A DNA stretch of 64,000 nt from Agapanthus africanus (lineage: Eukaryota > Streptophyta > Magnoliopsida > Asparagales > Amaryllidaceae): NCBI GenBank assembly GCA_030015575.1, contig CM057337.1:293780044-293844043 (forward strand), read 5' to 3'. Position 1 is the first letter of the stretch; each line of letters opens with the position of its first letter. Below are positions 46,801 through 56,100 of the stretch, piece after piece. A model generated the notes under the pieces. It was not told the origin of the DNA, made no database searches, and saw nothing but the letters and a program-made list of their open reading frames with translations. The position numbers and the translations under genes were made by a program.

Positions 46801-47771
46801 TGCAAAGAATTACAGATATGAGATCCTGATCCGGTATCCAATACCCAGGATGTAGAGTTTATTGATAGACAGTTTTCAATAACATACACACCTGAAGCTG
46901 AAGCTGCAACTCGCTTCAAATCCTGTGTTCTGGCTTTCCAAGCCTTGCAATCTTGTTTCCAGTGGCCACTTTTGTGACAATAGAAGCATTCTTCCTTCCC
47001 TACCAGCTTTCCCGCTACCTTTGTTGCTTTACCCTTTCCCTTCGTATCCACTTTACCGACACCGCCTCTTGGTTTGGCGGGGGCTTTCTTCTTCTTGCCC
47101 TTGGCTTTCGCCCTGGACCTAGAAGAGGAAGATCCTCCTACAAACAAAGTGGATGTCTCCCTACCCTTCTGTAGGGTGCCCTCAGCAGTCCTCAACATGT
47201 TCAGAAGCTCGGCAAGTTCAACCTCCTTTCCTTGCATGTTGAAGTTAAGAATGAACTGGGCGTAAGTGGAAGGAAGGGACTGGAGAATCAAATCGGTATA
47301 GAGTTCATTCTCCAACGTGGTCCCAAGGTCTGCGAGCTCCTCTATGTAGCCGATCATCTTAAGCACGTGGTCCGCTACCGATGATCCGACGGCCAACCTT
47401 GCCGAAAAGAGCTTCTTCGACACTTCGTATCTTGCGATACGAGACTGCTCTCCATACAGTTCTTTTGTATGGAGAAATATGGACTCTAGGTCCATATTCT
47501 CGTGCCTCCTCTGATGGTCGTTGTCCATCGAGGCTAGTACGAGGCATTTGGCCCTCGCGCAATCTATCTCCCATGTCTTACGGATTTCTACATCCGCGAC
47601 GCTGGAGGTGGGACCTGGGACGGGGGGAGCTTTGGTGGTAAGTATATACCCCAGCTTGTCATAAGTGATAGCCATCTTGACATTCCTGAGCCAATCTTTG
47701 TAGTTTGGCCCTGTCAATATATTTTTATCTAACAGTAACTTAAGTCCGGTCATGTTGAATGGTCGCTGCAA
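43803..47771 (-). CDS. Ty1/copia gag-pol polyprotein (Copia-1)
   Basis: One uninterrupted frame of 1322 codons that would be cut by its own protease. Gag occupies roughly residues 7-290, ending in a zinc knuckle C262-x2-C265-x4-H270-x4-C275 after a lysine-rich linker (221-258). Protease has D312-T-G. Integrase has an HHCC finger (H447, H452, C478, C481) and D508, D571, E607 with 35 residues between the last two. Reverse transcriptase has Y995-V-D-D. RNase H has D1167, E1208 and D1246. The first Met starts MQRPFN; the Met at residue 7 (MTGLKLLL) is shared with Copia-2 and is the likelier start. Integrase reads FRGYAL where Copia-2 has FWGYAL, which may weaken activity. Expression would come from the LTR promoter. 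Confidence 0.96.
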   Translation of the reverse strand: MQRPFNMTGLKLLLDKNILTGPNYKDWLRNVKMAITYDKLGYILTTKAPPVPGPTSSVADVEIRKTWEIDCARAKCLVLASMDNDHQRRHENMDLESIFLHTKELYGEQSRIARYEVSKKLFSARLAVGSSVADHVLKMIGYIEELADLGTTLENELYTDLILQSLPSTYAQFILNFNMQGKEVELAELLNMLRTAEGTLQKGRETSTLFVGGSSSSRSRAKAKGKKKKAPAKPRGGVGKVDTKGKGKATKVAGKLVGKEECFYCHKSGHWKQDCKAWKARTQDLKRVAASASGVYVIENCLSINSTSWVLDTGSGSHICNSLQALRKRRVLKAGDMTLRVANGASMDAEAVGDYHLGLSDGHFLVLRSCYYVPNATCNIISVSLLSKEGYEFAFVSNVVNIHLNQVLIGSGTLNNGIYVLNQPQVFNIQNTHKRKSPDINQAFLWHCRLGHINETRLTKLHKEGYLDPFEYQSYATCESCLMGKMTKAPFTGHGERASELLGLVHSDVCGPMSTHARSGYSYFITFTDDFSRYGYVFLMKHKSEAFEKFQEYKSEVEKQTGKSIKILRSDRGGEYLSAEFLNYLKENGILSQLTPPYTPQHNGVSERRNRTLLDMVRSMMSKAELPRSFRGYALETAAHLLNQVPTKTVPTTPYQMWSGKKPCLKSFKTWGCPAFVKKQHADKLEARSVQCKFVGYPKNSKGYLFYYAEEQKVLVSRHARFLETEFLENQISGNAVELEEIPEPQTITESLEEPEGLKEQDIPMPLRRSSRQSHPPERYYGFLIDGDREDCILDCDEPTSFQQAIQSVDSVKWLDAMRTEMESMYTNKVWTLDIAPDGVKPVGCKWIFKRKIGVDGQVETYKARLVAKGFRQRPGLDYDETFSPVVMLKSIRILLAIAAFHDYKIWQMDVKTAFLNGHLEECVYMDQPEGFIQGGSSGKVCKLLKSIYGLKQASRSWNICFDETVKEFGFIKNPDEPCIYCRFVARTVVFLVLYVDDILLIGNDIPMLQSVKGFLSHRFSMKDLGDASYILGIRIYRDRSKRILGLSQSRYIDTILKRFGMEDSKRGNLPACHGITLSKEMSPKTDLERDRMSIIPYASAVGSIMYAMLCTRPDVAYALSVVSRYQSNPGEKHWIAVKNILKYLRRTKEMFLVYGGKDLQIEAFADSSFQSDKDDSKSMSGFVFTLNGGAVCWKSSKQETVADSTMEAEYIAASDAAKEAVWMRKFLKELQVVPSIVDPIPLYCDNNGAIALAKEPRSHQKSRHILRRYHLIREIVDRQEIEVRRVASEDNTADPFTKALPQTQFERLIEMIGLRYASTWP

Positions 47772-48252
47772 TTAGGAGAGAGAAAAGAAACACTTTAGCA
47801 TGATGCTCTTGCAAGTTTAGAGTGGTTTTTAGTTTGTCTAAACTGGATGGCTCCCACTGTTTCTCGAATCCCTTCTCAAACCGTAAAGAAAAGGATTAGC
47901 CGGGATCATTCTCACCGTACAATACTTGCTTAACCGTTCAGCCAGGCCAGTGTCGGTACTTCGAGGGAGGTTTTCCAACGCTTTCGCGAAGTTCCTTAAT
48001 TAAGTAACCTCTTTTCCCTGTGGGCGTAGCCCCGCTAACACCTTTCTAGGCACCTACTAGGTTTATAGCATTGATCGTTAAGTGAGAGTTTTCCCGAGGA
48101 GTAGCATATACTCACAGTAGGATCGGGATCCAAATATCATCGCGTGATAAAACCGAAGGAATCCTACCAGAATCATCACACTCCAAATGGTATGCAAATC
48201 TAGCAAGTTTCAGTACTTATGAAACTCCCGATGTGGATTTTTGCCCCATGCT

Positions 48253-48463
48253 CTTATGACCTTGACTAAGGCCAACAAATCATAAGTCACATGTCAAGTT
48301 CTACCCGTCGTTATCCAGGTTAATTTGAACCCACCCGTATCCACCCTTGACTATGGCCAACAAGGCAATACGACTGTCTCAAACCAACGCATTCTATCTA
48401 TGCAACATATGAATACCCACCAGCTACCAAACACTGTGCCTTGACTAAGGCCAACAAACACAG
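48253..48463 (-). other. Three leader stem-loops of Copia-1
   Basis: Stem 1: CTTATGA (48253-48259) with TCATAAG (48280-48286). Stem 2: CGTAT (48336-48340) with ATACG (48368-48372). Stem 3: CTGTG (48434-48438) with CACAG (48459-48463). Apical motifs are GACTAAGGCC, GACTATGGCC, GACTAAGGCC, each followed by AACAA. Stems 2 and 3 differ from Copia-2 on both sides of the pair. Confidence 0.78.
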
Positions 48464-49578
48464 CTTGAATACCGTTGAATATTCATATGAAACGACGGAG
48501 GGCTACGGATGGTTTTGGCGAAACCGTGAACGTAGTGAACTTGATATAATCGATGGAACGAGATAGCTTTTAAAAGGAGTGGTTCAAGCTCCGCGTTTAA
48601 AAGTTTAGTTTTTGAAAAGAACCGAGTGGTTTTCAAAGTGTTCCAATCGACTTTTACTTGGTTTATTTCTTGCATTAGTTCTTTTAATGCGTCCCATCAT
48701 TTAAACCTACCATTGCAGAAAACAACCAAAATATGACGTACGCTTATGCCATTCGCATTCGCCACGGGGCCCCGTCATCACCCGTTAGGTTACTTAACTA
48801 ACGACAGAGCGGGGGCTGGGCTAGCGCGGCTGTAAAACATAAGCAACGCCTAAATAGTTATTATATATAAATATATAGCAATGATAGACATTACAGATCA
48901 CAGATGAATACATTGGATATACTAGGAATCCGCAATGCGTTCGAGCCTGCAACGCAAAGCGGATTACACGGTCGCGGTGAATAGCCAAAACCCCACCCAA
49001 GACCCCTACGGGTGCGGCAAACTACCCGCCAAGCACCCGAAGCGAAGCAACCTCCCTCACCACCGTGAGTAGGCCACTCGGCACTTCGAGATACCCGGTA
49101 GTTTGTGCACCCCCTCCATGGGTCTATCCTAGGAGCAAAAACAGTAAAAAGAATTATACAATGACGGCTACAACCCCGACCCGGTTGTGCGGCCATACAA
49201 AGAATATTATTACATCAATTTACATGTTACAAATGAATGAAAGAAAAAACAACGCTCATCTCACATCCACCCCGGCCATTCACCCGCGACAATCCAATCC
49301 ATTCATATCCACAAACCAATAACAATCACAGATCATGTATAACCCCGACTAATCGTCTTATAGCGATTAGCCGACGTTCAATACATGCAAGCATTACAGA
49401 TATAACCGATATAGTTAAAGTGCAGTGAAGTTCGGAAAAATACGGAATTATAGGACCCCAAAAGGAAATTTCTTTTCTGTAAAATCTGGGTACATATAAT
49501 ATATCCTAAAAATCCTAAAACCAACAACAACACACTCTGCACGAAAAACGATGCGCCGATCACGACAATCCGCGGCGG

Positions 49579-49611
49579 TTCCGCCGCATATACCTACTTA
49601 ATGCGGCGGAA
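49579..49611 (-). other. Leader hairpin of Copia-1
   Basis: Arms TTCCGCCGCAT (49579-49589) and ATGCGGCGGAA (49601-49611) pair perfectly over 11 bp around an 11-base loop. A short outer stem CGCCG with CGGCG (49554 and 49615) is possible. It lies about 204 bp from the primer site. Confidence 0.88.
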
Positions 49612-49814
49612 GGGCGGCGACTTGAGGGAATTAGGGTATCGTTTTTCTTGGGTGTATTCACAAAACCCTGAGACGATTTTACATGTATAAATTTTTTCAT
49701 TTAGAGCAGGAAAAATTTTAACAGAAACTTGGATTTTGTAAAAGTTTGGTTTTGTGATTTTTCCGGTTCCGAACTTCGTTACACTTAACTACTTAACTAG
49801 TTTAGGTTTATTTA

Positions 49815-49827
49815 GGCTCTGATACCA
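49815..49827 (-). other. Primer binding site, tRNA-iMet type (Copia-1)
   Basis: Minus strand TGGTATCAGAGCC, one base from the 5' LTR. Confidence 0.95.
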
Positions 49828-49828
49828 C

Positions 49829-51855
49829 TGTAAGTCCGTGTTGCCCACCCCGGTGCTTACGGGGAGGCGGAAAACATAATAAAAATCGGATTTTTAATGA
49901 CTTAGGCAACATGGACTATGCTTGTGAGGATCTTTGCTAAACATAAACTAGCTAACCCTAACTACAAAGTAGCTAAGTGAAGAAAGGTTATACCTTTGGT
50001 CTTTAGTCCTTCTCTCCTTGCTCCTAGGTATGGTAGAAAGAGTTCACCTTGCTTGTCTTCTCCCGTCAAAGAAGGATCCACTTGAAAGCCACCACCTTTA
50101 GCTTCAACTCCAAGCTAGGAGTAACTAGAGTGCAAGAAATGCTAAGACTTGAACCCTAGAAGTGAGAAGAGGAGATCAAGAGAGGGTTTTTCTCAAGCTT
50201 TTTGTTTCTCAACACATGAGAGGGAGAGAGCTTGAGGGAGAGGATGAGCAAGAGAGAGAAATAGAATGAGAGAATGAGAAAATAGTGAGCCATTCTCACT
50301 AATATGTGAGGATAATTTTAATTAGATAATTAGCTTGAAAATTGTCATGATAAATCATGAATTGACCATTATCATTTCATTTTTGCAAAGATCAAAGAGC
50401 ATCTTCCAAATGAAATGATTATGGTCAAGTTGTCAACATGGTCAACAAGTCAATGAAGTCAAATTGTCAACAACAACCATGCACAATAATTAAGCTAATT
50501 ATCAATTAACAATAATCCACACAAAATCAATAGGGTTAATAAAATGACAAAAGCCATTAACCCTAAACAAGGTCCTCTCCCCCAATCTCAAGCAACTGTG
50601 CATACGCACCCGCATTCGTGATCCGAGGAACACGAACACAATGAGAAAAACCAATCTCAAATCATATACTAGGATCCGGCTTAAACCAAAGCCCGCTAGT
50701 ATAAACTGTCCGGACAGCAAACGTGCACAAGTGCGCGGATGCGAACGAACCCTGTCGCAAAACCATGCGACCTCTACTCGTTTTGCCTAAAGGCGAATAG
50801 CTCTCTGTGTGGGACTCTAAAGACTCGACACTACGCTGGCAGTGGGTTTGACCACAGACCGCAAGCGGCACTAGCTGTACGTAACGGTCCCCAGGTAGAT
50901 GTCGATAAGAAGACTGACGAGGTGAACCCCATCTGCACTCCTACTGAGCCTGTATGTGACAGTCTCCGTACAGTCCGGTCTGTTCGTCTGATACATCGCA
51001 TGGCGGGCCTAGGGGGGCGGTGAACGTCAGTCCCCTAATAGCGGTACAAGTCGTGTCGGAGTGTAGCCCAGAACACCCTGAGATAACACTGGAAACCTAC
51101 CAGTATATCTCGCTTGCCCTGGCCAGGGACTACTCGTGTAATGGCTCTCCTAGACACAGCGCGATGTCAACCCCCAATACCGGGAGAGACGAATCCTGTC
51201 TAACCGTCACTGCCTCCAAGTGCTTCGGGACTGCACCCAAAAACTACCTGTTTGCACAGCTCCTTTGAGCCGTGGTAGGGTAGTAATCAAAGTGCAGTGG
51301 GAACACACTCGAGGCGAAGTGACAGTGTCAAGTCAGCGGACTAAGCTGTACTCATGTCACCTGGGAACTGATAACTGACGATAGGTATATTACCAACCAA
51401 CAGTTCCCGACGAGTCCTGTCCAGTGTACTCGTAACCTAACGAGCACCCGCATACTATCCCAAGTACGACGTACTAACGGCTGTGGGACAGACCGTCTCC
51501 CACACTGGGATGAGAAGCGCATACGCTAGTCTACTCCGGAGTATCGATGCCCTGTCTCGATAGTCCAACGACCAGGGACCTGTATAAGGATGTGCTTATA
51601 GATTACCCAGCTCCCACGAGTGCGAGCGCCATCACAACGCTGGTAATCAAGCAAAGATCCTAAGGGCTCTACTAATATGTATACCAGCAATATGCTAAAA
51701 GAAACACATGCATATATTAAAGCAGAGACAAACCAAGTAGCATACTACCATTTCGAGCAAGATTGTATATACAACTGTGAATATCCCCAGCTTCCATCAA
51801 GTAATATACAAGCTAGTATGATACAGTAATGGCCTCTAGGGCATATACACTAACA
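49829..51855 (-). repeat. Copia-1 5' LTR
   Basis: 2027 bp. The U5 end next to the primer site forms a hairpin CCCCG (49848-49852) with CGGGG (49860-49864). The U3 half (about 50590-51855) is shared with Copia-2, whereas the promoter/U5 half is different. The promoter that drives the polyprotein should lie here; I could not place its TATA box with confidence. Confidence 0.96.
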
Positions 51856-51860
51856 GAATG
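51856..51860. repeat. Target site duplication of Copia-1 (right)
   Basis: GAATG, identical to 41757-41761. Confidence 0.95.
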
Positions 51861-53095
51861 CACACTGGATAAATCCAATCCCAAAAGGTACACTAGGATC
51901 TGGCTTAAACCAAAGCCCGCTAGTGTAAACTGTCCGGACATTGTACGTGCACAAGTGCACGGATGTGACCGAACCCTGTCGCAAAAACTATGCGACCTGT
52001 CGCAATACCATGCGACCTCTACTCTTTTGCCTAAAGGCGAAAAGCTTTCTGTGTGGGACTCTAAAGACTCGACACTACGCTGGCAGTGGGTTTAACCACA
52101 GACCGCAAGCGGCACTAGCTGTGCGTAACGGTCCCCTGGTAGTGCCGACAAGAAGACCGACGAGGCGAAACCCATCTGAACTCCTACTGAGCCAGAGTGT
52201 GACATTCTCCGTACAGTCCGGTCTGTTCGTCTGATACATCGCATGGCGGGCCTAGGGGGCGGTAAACGTCAGTCCCCCAATAGCGGTACAAGTCATGCCG
52301 GAGCGAAGCCCAAAACACCCTGAGATAACACTGGAAACCTACCAGTATATCTCGTTTGCCCTGGCCAGGGACTACTCGTGTAATGGCTCTCCTAGACGCA
52401 GCGCGATGTCAACCCGCAATACCGGGATAGACGAATCCTGTCTAACCGTCACTGCCTCCAAGTGCTTCGGGACTGCACCCAACTACTACCTGTTTGCACG
52501 ACTCCTTTGAGCCGTGGTAGGGTAGTATTCAAAGTACAGTGGGAACACACTCGAGGCGAAGTGACAGTGTCAAGTCAGCGGACTAAGCTGTACTCATGTC
52601 ACCTGGGAACTGATAACTGACGATAGGCATAATACCAACTAGTCAGTTCCCGACGAGTCCTGTCCAGTGTACCCGTAACCTAACGAGCACCCGCATACTA
52701 TCTCAAGTACGACGTACTGACGGCTGTGGGACAGACCGTCTCCCACACTGGGATGAGAAGCGCATGCGCTGGTCTACTCCGGAGTATCGATGCCCTGTCT
52801 CGATAGTCCTACGACCAGGGACCTGCATAAGGATGTGCTTATAGATTACCCAGCCCCACTTAGTATGACGGCCATCAAATTGCTGGTAATCAAGCAAAGA
52901 TCCTAAGGGCTCCACTAATGTGTATAGGCGATATAAAAAAATAAACACATGTACACATTGAAGTAGAAACAAACCAAGTAGCATACTACTATTTTGAGCA
53001 AGATTGTATATACAAGGTGAATATCCCAAGCTTCCATTAAATAATATACAAACTAGTATGATACAGTAATGGCCTCTAGGGCATATACACTAACA
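51861..53095 (-). repeat. Copia-2 3' LTR, second segment
   Basis: Continues from 41761 (CGAAT joined to GCACACTGG) and runs to CATATACACTAACA beside the polypurine tract. Colinear with 60150-61384. Confidence 0.95.
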
Positions 53096-53109
53096 ATCTC
53101 CCACTTGCA
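53096..53109 (-). other. Polypurine tract (Copia-2)
   Basis: Sense TGCAAGTGGGAGAT between the TAG stop codon and the LTR, as in Copia-1. Confidence 0.93.
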
Positions 53110-56100
53110 CTAAGGCCATGTACTGGCGTATCGAAGACCTATCATCTCGATCAGCCGCTCGAACTGAGTCTGGGGCAGGGCCTTGGTGAATGGATCTGCA
53201 GTGTTATCTTCTGAAGCGACTCTCCGAACCTCGATCTCCTGGCGATCTACGATCTCCCTGATCAGGTGATACCGCCTCAAGATGTGCCTGGATCTCTGAT
53301 GGGACCTGGGTTCCTTCGCTAAAGCTATAGCCCCATTGTTGTCGCAATACAGAGGTATTGGATCAACAATGGACGGAACCACCTGAAGTTCTTTCAAGAA
53401 CTTCCTCATCCTGACAGCTTCTTTTGCGGCATCAGATGCAGCGATGTATTCCACTTCCATCGTCGAGTCTGCAACGGTTTCCTGTTTGGAACTCTTCCAA
53501 CACACCGCCCCTCCATTGAGGGTAAAGACAAAACCCGACATGGACTTGGAATCATCCTTGTCACTCTGGAAGCTGGAGTCAGCAAAGGCCTCGATCTGGA
53601 GGTCTTTTCCGCCATACACCAAGAACATCTCCTTAGTCCTTCTCAGGTACTTGAGAATGTTCTTTACCGCTACCCAGTGTTTCTTCCCAGGGTTTGACTG
53701 ATACCGGCTTACCACACTCAGTGCATAAGCTACATCCGGTCTGGTACACAACATCGCATACATTATAGAGCCTACCGCAGAAGCGTAGGGTATAATAGAC
53801 ATGCGATCCCTCTCCAAATCAGTCTTGGGAGACATCTCTTTAGAGAGGGTGATCCCGTGACAAGCCGGTAGGTTACCGCGCTTGGAATCTTCCATACTGA
53901 ATCTTTTCAGCACGGTGTCGATGTACCTGGACTGAGAAAGTCCCAATATCCTCTTGGATCTGTCACGGTAGATCCGGATACCCAGAATGTATGAGGCATC
54001 ACCTAGGTCTTTCATGGAGAACCTGTGTGACAAGAACCCCTTGACAGATTGTAGCATAGGAATGTCATTTCCTATTAAGAGAATGTCATCCACGTATAAA
54101 ACGAGGAATACTACAGTTCTCGCTACAAATCTACTATAGATGCATGGTTCATCTGGATTTTTGATAAAGCCAAATTCTTTGACTGTCTCATCAAAGCAGA
54201 TGTTCCAACTCCGCGATGCCTGCTTTAGTCCATAGATGGACTTAAGCAACTTGCACACCTTTCCGCTGCTCCCACTCTGAATGAAACCCTCTGGTTGGTC
54301 CATATAGACACACTCCTCTAAATTTCCATTTAGAAAAGCGGTCTTTACGTCCATTTGCCAGATCTCATAATCGTGGAAGGCAGCGATGGCAAGAAGGATC
54401 CGAATGGATTTCAGCATGGCTACTGGAGAAAAGGTTTCGTCATTGTTCAAGCCAGGTCTTTGACGAAAACCCTTTGCTACCAGCCTAGCTTTATAGGTCT
54501 CAACCTGTCCATCTACACCAATCTTCCTTTTGAAGATCCACTTGCATCCTACGGGTTTTACCCCGTCTGGAGCAATGTCCAACGTCCATACCTTGTTGGT
54601 GTACATGGACTCCATTTCGGTCCGCATTGCATCCAGCCATTTCACTGAGTCAACGCTCTGAACGGCCTGCTGGAAGCTAGTAGGCTCATCATAATCTATG
54701 ATGCAATCCTCTCTATCCCCGTCTATGAGAAAACCGTAGTATCTCTCGGGTGGATGAGTCTGCCTACTACTCCTGCGGAGCGGCGTAGGAATGTCCTGTT
54801 CTTCCGAACCCTCTGGTTCCACTAAACTTTCAGTAATAGTCCGTGGTTCTGGTATTTCTTCCAGTTCTACTGCGCTCCCACTTATTTCCTTTTCTAAGAA
54901 CCGGTGTTCTAGAAAGTGGGCATTACGAGAAACAAGGACTTTTTGTTCCTCTGTGTAGTAGAAAAGATACCCCCTGGTATTCTTTGGGTATCCCATAAAC
55001 TTGCACAGTACTGAGCGTGCCTCGAGTTTGTCCGCATGCTGCTTTTTGACAAAAGCTGGACATCCCCATATCTTCAGATATTGAAGATAGGGTTTCTTCC
55101 CACTCCATAACTCATATGGTGTGGTAGGCACAGTCTTAGTGGGAACTCGGTTCAAAAGGTATGCGGCTGATTCTAGCGCATATCCCCAGAATGATCGCGG
55201 CAACTCAGCGTTACTCATCATGGACCGTACCATATCCAATAGGGTCCGGTTCCGTCTCTCCGATACACCATTATGTTGCGGAGTGTATGGAGGAGTAAGC
55301 CGAGAGAGAATTCCGTTCTCTTTTAAATAGTCCAGGAACTCGGCACTTAAGTATTCTCCACCTCGATCCGATCTTAGAATCTTAATACTTTTGCCGGTCT
55401 GTTTTTCTACTTCATTCTTATACTCCTGGAATTTTCCAAAGATTTCGGACTTATGTTTCATTAAGAAGACATGACCGTACCTTGAGAAGTCATCCGTAAA
55501 AGTAACGAAGTAAGAATAACCGCTTCGCGCATGTGTAGACATTGGACCGCACACGTCACTGTGTACGAGTCCTAAGAGCTCGCTCGCTCTTACTCCATGT
55601 CCAGTAAACGGAGTCTTTGTCATCTTTCCTTTGAGACAGGATTGACAAGTGGCATACGATTGAAATTCGAACGCATTCAAATACCCTTCAGTATGTAACT
55701 TCGTCAACCTTCTCTCATTGATGTGACCCAGTCTACAATGCCACAAGAAAGTCTGATTTATTTCTGGAGACTTTCTTTTGTGTGTATTCTGGACATTGAA
55801 AATCTGTGGTTGGTTCAATACGTAAATACCATTACTCAATGTACCTGACCCAATCAGAACTTGATTAAGGTGAATGTTTACAACATTACTTACAAACGCA
55901 AATTCATAACCTTCTTTAGAAACTAAAGATACAGAAATGATATTACAAGTTGCGTTGGGTACAAAAAAGCAATTACGCAAAACCAAAACATGTCCATCTG
56001 ACATTCCCAGGTGATAGTCCCCCACGGCTTTAGCATCCATGCTAGCTCCGTTCGCAACTCTGAGGGTCATGTCACCTGCCTTCAAAACCCTACGGTTTCT

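Larger units (their letters stand above)
47772..49814 (-). other. Copia-1 leader (2 kb, untranslated)
   Basis: No supported frame. Colinear with the leaders of Copia-2, Copia-c and Copia-d. It contains the three stem-loops at 48253-48463, a small GGTTT...AAACC hairpin near 48511, and the long hairpin at 49579-49611. It includes a GC-rich conserved tract near 48761-48835 (CACGGGGCCCCGTC). Confidence 0.85.
41762..51855 (-). mobile_element. Copia-1, complete young element
   Basis: A 10,094-bp Ty1/copia retrotransposon with two 2027-bp LTRs, flanked by GAATG. Order on the sense strand: 5' LTR, primer site, leader, one polyprotein frame, polypurine tract, 3' LTR. By eye the LTRs differ at only about seven positions (for example near 41846, 42027, 42409, 42930, 43639 and 43708), so insertion was recent. 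Sequence motifs suggest the Angela/Tork side of plant copia, but I cannot test this here. Confidence 0.96.
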
